From Cetobacterium ceti (GTDB taxonomy: Bacteria > Fusobacteriota > Fusobacteriia > Fusobacteriales > Fusobacteriaceae): a DNA stretch of 64,000 bases. The translations under genes and the position numbers were made by a program. This document shows, in pieces, positions 18,103-27,344 of the stretch. The notes under the pieces are model-generated. The model saw only the letters and a program-made list of their open reading frames with translations. It was not told the origin of the DNA and searched no databases. The DNA is taken from contig NZ_FUWX01000007.1 of NCBI RefSeq assembly GCF_900167275.1, forward strand, positions 1 to 64,000, read 5' to 3'. Every line of letters begins with the position of its first letter. Within the stretch, counting starts at the first letter, position 1.

Positions 18103-19325
18103 ATATATTATTTTTATTTTTAAGACATTCAGAAAAAAAAGAGGATTCAACTCTTACAAAGGATATTAGTGATGAATTCCATAAGAAAGGACACAATGTT
18201 ATTGTAGCCACGTTATTGGAAAAAAAAGAAAATAAAAAAACTCAATTAAAACTTGAAAATGGATATAGAGTTTTAAGGGTAAGAACAGGAAATTATTTTG
18301 ATTCAGTAAGTAAGTTAGAAAAGGGAATAACCGCTTTAACTATGCCATTCATTTTAAAAAAAGAAATTATAAATAGGTTTAAAAATGAAAAAATTGATTT
18401 AATTTTTACACATACTCCTTTTATATCAAATAGTTATTTAATAAATAGTTTGAAAAAAGAATTTAATTGTAAAAGTTGTCTCCATCTATGGGATATATTT
18501 CCTCAAAATGCAAAAGATTTAAAATTATTAAATAATAGACTGTTACTCAAATATTTTAGAAAAAAAGAAATAAAAATGTATGAAGCATTTGACTATATAG
18601 GATGTATGTCTAAGGGAAATTTAGAATATATAAATAACAAAAATAATTTAAAATCAAAAACTTTTATTTTAAAAAACTGGGCTAAGTCAATGGAAAAAAT
18701 CATTATAAATAAATCAAAAATAAGAGAACAGTATGGATATAAGGATTCAGATGTTATTTTAGTTTTCGGTGGAAATATGGGGAAACCTCAAAAGTTAGAA
18801 AATATTTTACTATTGGCAGAGAGAGTAAAAGATATAAAAAATATAAAATTTTTATTTATTGGTAAAGGAACTGAAAAAGAAAAATTAGAAACAATAAAAA
18901 AAGAGAAAAATTTAGAAAATATAAATTTTTTAAATTATGTTCCTAGGGAAGATTATGAGAAGTTAACAGGGGCTTGTGATATTGGAGTAGTTAGTTTAGA
19001 CGAAAGATTTACAGTACCTAATTTTCCATCAAAGACTACAGATTATTTTAAATTAAATCTTCCAATACTAGCAAGTTTAGATAAATGTGGAGCTAAGGAT
19101 TATGGAAAATTTTTGCAAGAGGAAGTAAAAGGTGGACTATATAGTTTAGCTGGGAATACAGAGGAGTTATATAAAAATTTAATTAAATTATATAAAGATA
19201 AAGATTTAAGAGAGACCTTAGGAAACAATGGAAGAAAATACTATGAAGAAAATCTTGGTGTTGATAAGGCCTATGAAACAATAATGAAAGAAATACATAG
19301 GATAAAAGGAGAGAGCAATGTTTAA
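18099..19325 (+). CDS. wbuB: GT4 L-FucNAc transferase, WbuB/CapL-like
   Basis: This 408-residue GT4 enzyme has the features of the WbuB family: the THTPFISNSY and LWDIFPQNA segments in the first lobe, GGNMGKPQKLENILLLAE and FIGKGTEKEKLE in the donor lobe, and NFPSKTTDYFKLNLPILAS near the usual acidic region. WbuB, WbjE and CapL transfer L-FucNAc and typically sit next to UDP-L-FucNAc synthesis genes, which follow here immediately (19318-22589). Predicted role: second sugar on the primed D-FucNAc or D-QuiNAc lipid. It overlaps the neighbours by four and eight bases. Confidence 0.78.
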   Translation: MNILFLFLRHSEKKEDSTLTKDISDEFHKKGHNVIVATLLEKKENKKTQLKLENGYRVLRVRTGNYFDSVSKLEKGITALTMPFILKKEIINRFKNEKIDLIFTHTPFISNSYLINSLKKEFNCKSCLHLWDIFPQNAKDLKLLNNRLLLKYFRKKEIKMYEAFDYIGCMSKGNLEYINNKNNLKSKTFILKNWAKSMEKIIINKSKIREQYGYKDSDVILVFGGNMGKPQKLENILLLAERVKDIKNIKFLFIGKGTEKEKLETIKKEKNLENINFLNYVPREDYEKLTGACDIGVVSLDERFTVPNFPSKTTDYFKLNLPILASLDKCGAKDYGKFLQEEVKGGLYSLAGNTEELYKNLIKLYKDKDLRETLGNNGRKYYEENLGVDKAYETIMKEIHRIKGESNV

Positions 19326-20346
19326 GGGAAAAACTTTATTAATTACAGGTGGAACAGGATCATTTGGAAATACAGTATTAAAAGGTTTTTTAAATACTGA
19401 TATTAAAGAGATTAGAATATTTTCTAGGGATGAGAAAAAACAAGATGATATGAGAAAATATTATAATAATTCAAAACTTAAATTTTATATAGGAAATGTT
19501 AGAGATTATAACTCAGTTGCAGATGCTATGAGAGGGGTAGATTATGTATTCCATGCAGCTGCATTAAAACAAGTTCCATCTTGTGAGTTTTATCCAATGG
19601 AAGCTGTGAAAACAAATGTATTTGGAACAGATAATGTATTAACAGCTGCCATAAATGCAGGGGTAAAAAAGGTAATATGTTTAAGTACAGATAAGGCTGC
19701 TTATCCTATTAATGCCATGGGAATGTCTAAGGCTATGATGGAAAAAGTTGCAACATCTAAGGGAAGAAACCTAGATGAAAGCAAGGATACAGTAATATGT
19801 GTAACTAGATATGGAAATGTAATGGCATCTAGAGGGTCTGTAATTCCGTTATTCATAGAGCAGATGAAAAATAATCATCCAATTACAGTAACTGATCCTA
19901 ATATGACAAGATTTATGATGAGTTTAGATCAAGCTGTGGACTTAGTATTATTTGCATTTAAACATGGAAGAATGGGAGATTTATTTATTCAGAAATCACC
20001 AGCTGCAACTGTGGAAGTTTTAGCTGAGGCCATGAGAAATCTATTTAAGAAACCTAACCATGAGATAAAGGTAATAGGAACTAGACATGGGGAAAAGTTA
20101 TATGAAACTCTTATGACTAAAGAGGAGAGAGTAAGAGCTGAGGATATGGGAGATTACTTTAGAATTTCTCCAGATGGAAGAGATTTAAACTACTCTAAAT
20201 ACTTTGAAGATGGTCAAGATGTTATAACAGAGGCAGAGGAATATAACTCTCATAATACACATAGATTAAATGAGAAAGAGTTAGAAGAGATGTTACTGAA
20301 TCTTTCTGAAATTCAAGAGGACTTAAAAGAGTTTGGGGTGAAATAA
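19318..20346 (+). CDS. fnlA: UDP-GlcNAc 4,6-dehydratase/5-epimerase (FnlA/CapE)
   Basis: This 342-residue soluble SDR enzyme has TGGTGSFGNTVL at the cofactor site, AAALKQVPSCE, and STDKAAYPINAMGMSK containing the Met-x3-Lys active site. It is the first enzyme of UDP-L-FucNAc synthesis, giving 4-keto-6-deoxy sugars inverted at C5 from UDP-GlcNAc. Length and C-terminal RHGEKLYETLMTKEE agree with FnlA, WbjB and CapE. Unlike the dehydratase at 14695 it lacks the membrane part, so the two enzymes feed different branches (D and L sugars) of the same repeat unit. Confidence 0.92.
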   Translation: MFKGKTLLITGGTGSFGNTVLKGFLNTDIKEIRIFSRDEKKQDDMRKYYNNSKLKFYIGNVRDYNSVADAMRGVDYVFHAAALKQVPSCEFYPMEAVKTNVFGTDNVLTAAINAGVKKVICLSTDKAAYPINAMGMSKAMMEKVATSKGRNLDESKDTVICVTRYGNVMASRGSVIPLFIEQMKNNHPITVTDPNMTRFMMSLDQAVDLVLFAFKHGRMGDLFIQKSPAATVEVLAEAMRNLFKKPNHEIKVIGTRHGEKLYETLMTKEERVRAEDMGDYFRISPDGRDLNYSKYFEDGQDVITEAEEYNSHNTHRLNEKELEEMLLNLSEIQEDLKEFGVK

Positions 20347-21455
20347 TGAATGTACTTGTAACGGGAGCCAAGGGATTTATTGGGAAAAATTTAATAGAAA
20401 CTCTATCTAGAATGGAAAATATAAATATTTTAGAAATAGATAGGGAAAATTCTATTTTAGAGTTGGAAGAAGCGATTAAGAAAAGTGATTTTATATATCA
20501 CTTAGCTGGAATAAATAGACCTGAAAATCCAGAGGAATTTTATAAGGGAAATAGAGATTTAATAGGAAATCTAATAGATATTTTAGAAAAAAATAATTTA
20601 AAAACTCCAATTTTAGTTACATCTTCCATTCAAGCTGAAAGAGAAAATGACTATGGGAAAAGTAAATTAGAGGGAGAAAATCTTTTAAAGGAATATTCTA
20701 AAAGAAATAATTGTCCAATTTATATTTATAGATTACCAAATGTATTTGGTAAATGGTGTAGACCTAATTATAACTCTGTAATTGCAACTTGGTGTAATAA
20801 TATAGCCAATGATTTAGAAGTTCAAGTATCAGACAGAAATATAGAACTTACATTTGTATATATAGATGATATTGTTAAGAAATTTGCAAGTCATTTAAAT
20901 GAAGAGAAAAATATAGAAAATATTTATTACGAAATAGATATTACATATAGAAAAACCTTAGGGGAGATATTAGATTTACTTTTAGAATTTAAAAATAATA
21001 GAGAAAATCTAATTATTTCAAAAGTGGGAAATGGATTTGAAAGGGCACTTTATGGTACATATTTATCATATTTACCTAAGGATAAGTTTTCCTATGAGTT
21101 AAAGGAATATAAGGATCCTAGGGGTAGTTTTGTGGAAATATTAAAAACTGTTGATAGTGGACAATTTTCTATATCCACATCAAAACCTGGTATTACAAGG
21201 GGAAATCACTACCATAATACTAAAAATGAAAAATTCTTAGTTATTAAAGGTGAAGCAGTAATTAGATTTAGACATATTTATTCAGATGAAGTTATAGAGT
21301 ATCATGTTTCAGATAAAAAGTTAGAAGTTGTAGATATACCAACGGGATATACTCATAATATTACTAACACAGGAACAGATGAAATGGTATTAGTTCTTTG
21401 GGCAAATGAACAGTTTGATAGAGAAAATCCAGATACATATTACTTAGAGGTTTAG
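20346..21455 (+). CDS. fnlB: UDP-L-FucNAc pathway reductase (FnlB/CapF), SDR plus cupin
   Basis: This 369-residue two-domain enzyme has an N-terminal SDR domain (VTGAKGFIGKNL, YGKSKLEGE) and a C-terminal cupin (about 245-369) with GITRGNHYHNTKNEKF and PTGYTHNITNTG, holding the metal-binding histidines. CapF epimerises C3 with the cupin domain and reduces C4 with the SDR domain to give UDP-2-acetamido-2,6-dideoxy-L-talose. The domain order and length match CapF/FnlB closely. It starts at the TAATG overlap with fnlA. Confidence 0.92.
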   Translation: MNVLVTGAKGFIGKNLIETLSRMENINILEIDRENSILELEEAIKKSDFIYHLAGINRPENPEEFYKGNRDLIGNLIDILEKNNLKTPILVTSSIQAERENDYGKSKLEGENLLKEYSKRNNCPIYIYRLPNVFGKWCRPNYNSVIATWCNNIANDLEVQVSDRNIELTFVYIDDIVKKFASHLNEEKNIENIYYEIDITYRKTLGEILDLLLEFKNNRENLIISKVGNGFERALYGTYLSYLPKDKFSYELKEYKDPRGSFVEILKTVDSGQFSISTSKPGITRGNHYHNTKNEKFLVIKGEAVIRFRHIYSDEVIEYHVSDKKLEVVDIPTGYTHNITNTGTDEMVLVLWANEQFDRENPDTYYLEV

Positions 21456-21464
21456 GAGAGAAGA

Positions 21465-22589
21465 ATGAAAAAATTAAAAGTAATGACTGTTGTGGGAACA
21501 AGACCTGAAATAATAAGATTAGCAGCAGTTATAAATAAATTAGAAAAATCAGAAGCAATAGAACATATTTTAGTTCATACGGGGCAAAACTATGACTATG
21601 AGTTAAATGAGGTATTTTTTAAGGATTTCAATATTAGAAAACCAGATTATTTCTTAGATACAGCCACAGGAAAAGCTAGTGAAACTATAGGAAACATTTT
21701 AATCAAAATGGATGGGGTATTAGAAGAGGTAAAACCAGATGCCTTTTTAGTTTTAGGAGATACAAACTCTTGTTTAGCAGCTATAGTTGCTAAGAAAAAA
21801 CATATTCCTATATTTCATATGGAAGCTGGGAATAGATGTTTTGACCAAAGGGTTCCTGAAGAAACAAATAGAAAAATAGTTGATCACACAGCAGATATTA
21901 ATATGACCTATAGTGATATAGCAAGGGAATATTTATTAAGAGAGGGATTACCTGCTGATAGAATAATAAAAACAGGAAGTCCTATGTTTGAAGTTATTAA
22001 TATGAAAATAGATGATATAGAAAAATCAGATGTTTTAAATAGATTAAACTTAAAAAAGAATGAATATTTTGTAGTATCAGCTCATAGGGAAGAAAATATA
22101 AATTCAGATAGAAATTTTTTAAACTTAGTTGAAAGTTTAAATGAAGTAGCTAAAATTTATAAACTACCTATAATAGTTTCAACTCATCCAAGAACTAGAA
22201 AAAGAATAGAGGAATTAGGAGTAAAATTTAATCCTTTAATTAACTCAATGAAACCATTAGGTTTTAATGACTATGTAAAGCTTCAAAAGGAGGCTCTAGC
22301 TGTACTTAGTGATTCTGGAACTATAAGTGAAGAATCTTCAATATTAGGATTTAAAGCACTAAATATTAGAGAGGCTCATGAAAGACCAGAAGCTATGGAA
22401 GAGGCATCTGTAATGATGGTAGGACTAAAAAAAGAAAGAATATTACAGGGTCTTGAAATCTTAAAAACTCAAGAAAAAGATACATTAAGAAGAGTATATG
22501 ATTACTCAATGAATAATGTATCAGATAAAGTATTAAGAATAATAGTGTCTTATACGGACTATATAAATAGTCTTATATGGAGGAGTTAA
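21465..22589 (+). CDS. fnlC: UDP-L-FucNAc-forming 2-epimerase (FnlC/CapG)
   Basis: This 374-residue WecB-like non-hydrolysing 2-epimerase has VVGTRPEIIRLA, HTGQNYDYELNEVFF, LGDTNSCLAA, HMEAGNRCFDQRVPEETNR and DSGTISEESSILG. It converts UDP-L-TalNAc to UDP-L-FucNAc, completing the three-step pathway. It is related to the UDP-GlcNAc 2-epimerases, but the asparagine in EAGNR and its position after fnlAB point to FnlC. A GGAGAG ribosome site lies before ATG 21465. Confidence 0.92.
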   Translation: MKKLKVMTVVGTRPEIIRLAAVINKLEKSEAIEHILVHTGQNYDYELNEVFFKDFNIRKPDYFLDTATGKASETIGNILIKMDGVLEEVKPDAFLVLGDTNSCLAAIVAKKKHIPIFHMEAGNRCFDQRVPEETNRKIVDHTADINMTYSDIAREYLLREGLPADRIIKTGSPMFEVINMKIDDIEKSDVLNRLNLKKNEYFVVSAHREENINSDRNFLNLVESLNEVAKIYKLPIIVSTHPRTRKRIEELGVKFNPLINSMKPLGFNDYVKLQKEALAVLSDSGTISEESSILGFKALNIREAHERPEAMEEASVMMVGLKKERILQGLEILKTQEKDTLRRVYDYSMNNVSDKVLRIIVSYTDYINSLIWRS

Positions 22590-23584
22590 TGACAAAGATA
22601 TTAATTATACATACTAATGGCATGGGTGATTTTTTAATGTTCACTCCAGCATATAAAGAATTAATAAATCAATTTCCAAATTCAGAAATTGATTTTTTTA
22701 TAACTAATAAGAATAATGAAGAAATAATTAAATTGTATCCAAATATAAAAAAAATATATATAGGGTCATTAAAAAAAATAGATTTATTAAAAAGTATAAA
22801 AGAACTAAGAAAGAAAAGATATGATTATTGTATAATAACAACAGGAGGAAAAACATGGAAATCAAATTTATTTTTATTTTTTATTAAAGCAAAAATAAAA
22901 GTTGGAGAATATAAATATATAAAAAATATATTTTGCACAAAGCAAATAAAAAGAAGAGAAGATTCTCATTTTGTAGAAAATAATTTAAGGATAGTACGAA
23001 GCATTTGTAATTTTCCACTAAAATCATTATATAAATTATGGATGCCATTGAGTGATATAAATCAGAAAAAAAAATCTACTAAAAAAATTATTTGTATACA
23101 TCCTGGATGTCAAAAATTATATAAGGAAAGAAGATGGGATAAATTTTCTGAATTGATTCGAGAGCTTTTAAAATTTAGAGAAAAAATAGAAATTATTGTA
23201 TTTTTAGGAAAAGAAGATATAGAAATTGCAGAAGAATTTTATAAAATTGAAGGAATAGAAATTATACAAGAAAAATCTTTAATGGAAGTAATAAAAATAT
23301 TACAAATAACAGATATTTTTATAAATAGCGATTCAGGATTAGGACATTTATATACATGTTTTAATTCAAAAATCATTTCTATATTTGGACCAAATCAGCT
23401 TGGATTAAACCAAGAACTAAGGACGGGACCATATTCTGCAGATGCTAATATCATTAAAATAAGAGGTGTAGATGAAAAATATTATAAACAAAAAAATAAA
23501 TATACAAATAAATTAAAATGTTTAGAAGATATAACAGTTGAAATGGTGTTAGTAGAAATTAATAAAATGTTGTGGAAAGATTAA
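22589..23584 (+). CDS. Glycosyltransferase family 9 (O-antigen cassette)
   Basis: This 331-residue GT9 protein has LIIHTNGMGDFLMFTPA at the N-terminus (Gly-Asp catalytic loop) and NSDSGLGHLYTC then IFGPNQLGLNQ in the donor lobe. GT9 enzymes usually transfer heptose, but inside O-antigen clusters they can use other sugars. An ATG at 22577 is in frame, but its GGAGG is the ribosome site for ATG 22589, which overlaps the fnlC stop (TAATG). From here the DNA becomes noticeably richer in A/T than the fnl genes, marking the start of the variable cassette. It contains a nine-A tract near 23065. Confidence 0.82.
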   Translation: MTKILIIHTNGMGDFLMFTPAYKELINQFPNSEIDFFITNKNNEEIIKLYPNIKKIYIGSLKKIDLLKSIKELRKKRYDYCIITTGGKTWKSNLFLFFIKAKIKVGEYKYIKNIFCTKQIKRREDSHFVENNLRIVRSICNFPLKSLYKLWMPLSDINQKKKSTKKIICIHPGCQKLYKERRWDKFSELIRELLKFREKIEIIVFLGKEDIEIAEEFYKIEGIEIIQEKSLMEVIKILQITDIFINSDSGLGHLYTCFNSKIISIFGPNQLGLNQELRTGPYSADANIIKIRGVDEKYYKQKNKYTNKLKCLEDITVEMVLVEINKMLWKD

Positions 23585-23585
23585 A

Positions 23586-24623
23586 ATGATAGTTTTAATC
23601 TGTATAACAATAATATTAAGCATTATATTGGCATTATTAGAAATATCTGGAAAAAAATTAAATAAATTTTATAAATATTTCATTCTTTTTTTAATGTTAC
23701 AGTCGGGATTCAGAACTTTAAGTACAAATTACGACAATTATGTCTATAAGAATATTTTTGAAAAATCTATTCCTAAATTAGGTGAGTATTTTAGTTTTAT
23801 TAATAATTTTGATTTTTTTGAGAAAGGATATATTTTAATAAATTGTATTGCAAAAAGTTTAAATATGAATTATAGAGGAATGTTTTTAGTTGTTTCATTA
23901 ATAAGTTTAAGTATTATAGGAATTACAATAAAAAAATACTGCAAATATAAGTATATAGGATTGTATATTTATATAACAAATTTTTATTATATAAACGATT
24001 TTATAATAATTAGATCAGGGATAGCTATGGGATTAATATTATTATCAATAATTTATTTAAAAAATTACAAAAAATTTATTTTCATAACATTTATTGCAGC
24101 ATCGTTTCATAGAATAGCATATTTAAATATAATACCTTTTATTATTATTAAATTTTTAAATTTAAAAAAATTAATTTTTAATTGGAAATTTATATATTTA
24201 ATATTATTTTTATCTTTTCTTTGTGGAATTTTATCTCCAATACAAAAAACACAAGTTATATTGTCAGATATTTTTGGAGGAAAATTTACATATTATTTAA
24301 ATGAATTTCCAACACGTGGAAATTATAGAAAACTGCTGGTATATATTCCAATATTATTATATTTCTTAAAAAATAATAAAAAATATATAGAAGATTTTAG
24401 ATTTTATGATAGTTATATATATATATTAATGGCAAATATAACAACATTAATTTTAGTTGAAAATATATATTTTAATAGAATACCCTATATGTTTAGTATT
24501 TCAAAAATTTATCTATATGATATGCTTATAGCTAAGAATAAAAAATATATTTATTTTATTTTATTTCTAGAATTAATAGTATTATTTTGGACATTAAGAA
24601 TATATATAGAAACATTATTTTGA
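23586..24623 (+). CDS. wzy: O-antigen polymerase, EpsG-type Wzy
   Basis: This 345-residue polytopic membrane protein is very rich in Ile, Phe, Leu and Tyr with about nine to ten helices. The EpsG/Wzy pattern is visible: SGFRTLSTNYDNYVY near residue 40 (Arg plus D-x-Y), FEKGYILINCIAKSLN, RSGIAMGLILLSIIYLKN and AASFHRIAYL (conserved His). It would join undecaprenyl-linked repeat units on the periplasmic face. It is highly divergent, as expected for a serotype-specific polymerase, and the DNA is among the most AT-rich in the window. A second EpsG-like protein lies at 61710. Confidence 0.8.
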   Translation: MIVLICITIILSIILALLEISGKKLNKFYKYFILFLMLQSGFRTLSTNYDNYVYKNIFEKSIPKLGEYFSFINNFDFFEKGYILINCIAKSLNMNYRGMFLVVSLISLSIIGITIKKYCKYKYIGLYIYITNFYYINDFIIIRSGIAMGLILLSIIYLKNYKKFIFITFIAASFHRIAYLNIIPFIIIKFLNLKKLIFNWKFIYLILFLSFLCGILSPIQKTQVILSDIFGGKFTYYLNEFPTRGNYRKLLVYIPILLYFLKNNKKYIEDFRFYDSYIYILMANITTLILVENIYFNRIPYMFSISKIYLYDMLIAKNKKYIYFILFLELIVLFWTLRIYIETLF

Positions 24624-24640
24624 TTAGAAGGAAGAAAAAA

Positions 24641-25657
24641 ATGAAAATAAAAGAAAATGATTTATATAAATTAGAAAAAGAAAAACCTGAAATATTATTA
24701 GGCAAAATTAAAAAAAAAGTTAAAATATCTTTTATAGTTCCTACGTATAAAAGAACAAAATTATTGGAAGAATGTATAAAAAGTATTTTAGCACAAAAAG
24801 AATGTTGTACGTATGAAATTATTATTATTGACGATAATCCAGATTTAAAAAATCGTGATAATGAGGAATTAGTAAAATATTTAAATAGAGAAAATATACT
24901 TTATTATAAGAATAGAAAAAATTTAGGTATATATAATAATATGAATATGGGGAGTTTGCTATCTAATGGAGAGTGGATTTGTTTTCTTCATGATGATGAT
25001 TTATTAGAAAAATATTTTTTAGAAGAAATATTAAATATTCTTGAAAATAAACCAGATATTGCATTATTAGATAATAGAATTAAGTTATTAGATATGCGAA
25101 CTGTAAAAAGAAAAAAAAATCAAGTACTAAAAGAATTTATAAAAAATAAAATATATAATACAAAAAAATTAATGAAATTAAATAAATTAGATTTTTATTA
25201 TTATGCTGATATTGGTGGAGTAGGGACAATTATTAATAAAAAAATTTTTATAAAAGAAGGTGGATTTAATAATATTTATTATCCCTCATCGGATTATTAT
25301 TTATGGATAAATATGTTTATAAAAAATTATAATATGTATATATATAACAAACAATTATCTGTTAGGCGATTCGAAGAAAACGAAAGCCTTAAATTAGAAG
25401 TTGTTGAAAAATTTATAATAAATGATTTCTTTTTGAAAGAAAAATTAGCAGGAAAGACAAAAATTTTAAAAAAAATGAAAAGATATTTATGCATAAGAAA
25501 TATAAATATATGGAAAAAGGAATGGAAAATAAATATAGATGAAAAAAAGATATATAAAATATTAAATATGAAAGATATAAATAAAAAAGATATAGTAATA
25601 AGTAAATTAATAGGATTATTTTTTATATTAAGAAAATTAAAAAGGATAATGATGTGA
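24641..25657 (+). CDS. Glycosyltransferase family 2
   Basis: This 338-residue GT-A enzyme opens its catalytic domain at SFIVPTYKRTKLLEECIKSI, with IIIDDNPD (nucleotide-binding Asp) and the metal-binding HDDDLLEKYF. The C-terminal part is Lys/Ile-rich and may associate with the membrane. The frame is open from a TTG at 24587, but ATG 24641 follows an AAGGAAG ribosome site and avoids overlap with the polymerase. It adds one of the sugars of the repeat unit; donor unknown. Confidence 0.83.
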   Translation: MKIKENDLYKLEKEKPEILLGKIKKKVKISFIVPTYKRTKLLEECIKSILAQKECCTYEIIIIDDNPDLKNRDNEELVKYLNRENILYYKNRKNLGIYNNMNMGSLLSNGEWICFLHDDDLLEKYFLEEILNILENKPDIALLDNRIKLLDMRTVKRKKNQVLKEFIKNKIYNTKKLMKLNKLDFYYYADIGGVGTIINKKIFIKEGGFNNIYYPSSDYYLWINMFIKNYNMYIYNKQLSVRRFEENESLKLEVVEKFIINDFFLKEKLAGKTKILKKMKRYLCIRNINIWKKEWKINIDEKKIYKILNMKDINKKDIVISKLIGLFFILRKLKRIMM

Positions 25658-25658
25658 A

Positions 25659-26750
25659 ATGAAAATAGTATTATATTTTGATTTGTTTGGAAGTAAATAT
25701 GAAAATATTTATCAATATAAAGATATTTATCAATTTCCAAAAAAATTAAAAAATATTCTAAATGGAAATTTAGAGTTAAATTTTTATAGTAAAAATGAAG
25801 AAAATAAATTTTTTTTTATAGAAAATAACAAAACAAATATATCAAATAATATTTTTAATTTTTTGATGACATTATTTTTACAAAGGAAAAAAACTGATAT
25901 TTGTATTTTATTTCATGTAAGATTAATCACTTTTTGCTTATTTATAATTTATAAATTAGGTAATAAAAATAACAAGGCTTTTCTCAAAGGAGATGTAAAT
26001 TTAAAATATTTAAAAGATATTTATTCTAATAAGTTTTTTTTTAAAGGATATTTATATAGATATTTGATTAGAAAAACTGACATTTTTTTTGTAGAAACTA
26101 AAGAATGTTATGAATTTTTAAAAGAAAAAAAATTAAATAATATTGAAATATATTCTAACAATTTTGATAATAATTTATTAAGTGAAATGAATATTGTCAA
26201 AAAAGAATATTCGCAGAAAAAAAATATAATTTTACATGTAAGTAGAGTTGGAACATACCCTAAAAACACCGAATTATTATTAGAAATTTTAGAAAATATA
26301 GAATTAAATAATTGGGAAGTCTATATATTGGGAAAAATCGAAGAAAATTTTAAATTGAAAATTTCAGAATTTTTTGATAAAAATCCTCATTTAATTGAAA
26401 ATATAAAATTTTTAGGACAAATAACAGATAAAAAAAAAGTATACGAATATTATAATGAAAGTAAAATCTATTTATGTACTTCAAGATATGAAGGATTTTC
26501 AATAGCTTTTACAGAGGTACTTATATTTAATAATTATATTATTACAACAAATGTAAGTGGAGCTAAAGATATAACAAATAATAATGAGCTTGGATATATT
26601 TGCAAAAGAGAAGAAGATTTTATAAAAAAAATCAATATTTTATTAAAAGATGAAGAACAAATTTCCAAACTAGATAAAAAAAGGGAAGAATATATAAAAA
26701 AAATATTTTCAACAAAACATATTGAAGATAAATTAAAGGAAATAATATAA
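25659..26750 (+). CDS. Glycosyltransferase family 4
   Basis: This 363-residue GT-B enzyme has LHVSRVGTYPKNTELLLE, YILGKIEENF and the donor motif SRYEGFSIAFTEV (EX7E). The N-terminal lobe is poorly conserved and unusually rich in Phe, Asn and Lys because of the extreme AT content. One base separates it from the preceding gene and the stop shares a base with the next ATG. It has a nine-A tract near 26430 and a T-tract near 25809, possible slippage sites. Specificity unknown. Confidence 0.8.
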   Translation: MKIVLYFDLFGSKYENIYQYKDIYQFPKKLKNILNGNLELNFYSKNEENKFFFIENNKTNISNNIFNFLMTLFLQRKKTDICILFHVRLITFCLFIIYKLGNKNNKAFLKGDVNLKYLKDIYSNKFFFKGYLYRYLIRKTDIFFVETKECYEFLKEKKLNNIEIYSNNFDNNLLSEMNIVKKEYSQKKNIILHVSRVGTYPKNTELLLEILENIELNNWEVYILGKIEENFKLKISEFFDKNPHLIENIKFLGQITDKKKVYEYYNESKIYLCTSRYEGFSIAFTEVLIFNNYIITTNVSGAKDITNNNELGYICKREEDFIKKINILLKDEEQISKLDKKREEYIKKIFSTKHIEDKLKEII

Positions 26751-27340
26751 TGAATTTGATAGAAAAAATTATTTTTATAAAAAATATTTTATTAACAAAA
26801 TTAAAATATAAGTTATTTTTGAAAAAAATAGGAAAGAATACTGTAATAGAAAAGCCAATATTATTTAAAGGGAAAAAAAACATATTAATCAGTGATAATG
26901 TTTATATTAGACAAAACAGTAGAATAGAAGTTATAGAGCATTTTAAAAATCAATATTTTAAGCCGAAATTAATAATACAAAAAAATGTAAATATAGAGCA
27001 AAATTTTCATTGTACATGTGCTGGTGAGATAATAATAGGAGAAAATACAAGTATTACTCCAAATGTAGCAATATTTAATATAAATCATTCTTATAAAAAA
27101 GTTAATATTTCACCTAAATTTCAAGATTATGAAATAAAAAATATAATTATAGGAAAAAATTGTATGATTGGAACAAATACAGTGATACTTCCTGGAACAG
27201 AAATAGGAGACAATGTAATAATCGGTGCTAATTCAGTAGTGAAAGGTAAAATTTGTTCAAATACTGTAATAGGTGGCAACCCAGCTAAAATAATAAAAAA
27301 ATATAATTTTAAAACTCACAGTTGGGAAAGAATGAGGTGA
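26750..27340 (+). CDS. Hexapeptide-repeat O-acetyltransferase (LbH family)
   Basis: This 196-residue protein has left-handed beta-helix repeats of the isoleucine-patch type, seen as IIIGENTSITPNVAIF, IIIGKNCMIGTNTVILPG and VIIGANSVVKG. The probable catalytic histidine is in NINHSYKK and the closing motif is GGNPAKIIKKY. This is the WbbJ/WcaF/NodL architecture, cytoplasmic acyl-CoA-dependent acetylation of a sugar. It probably O-acetylates the repeat unit or an amino-sugar precursor. It is tightly coupled to its neighbours. Confidence 0.82.
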   Translation: MNLIEKIIFIKNILLTKLKYKLFLKKIGKNTVIEKPILFKGKKNILISDNVYIRQNSRIEVIEHFKNQYFKPKLIIQKNVNIEQNFHCTCAGEIIIGENTSITPNVAIFNINHSYKKVNISPKFQDYEIKNIIIGKNCMIGTNTVILPGTEIGDNVIIGANSVVKGKICSNTVIGGNPAKIIKKYNFKTHSWERMR

Positions 27341-27344
27341 TAAT

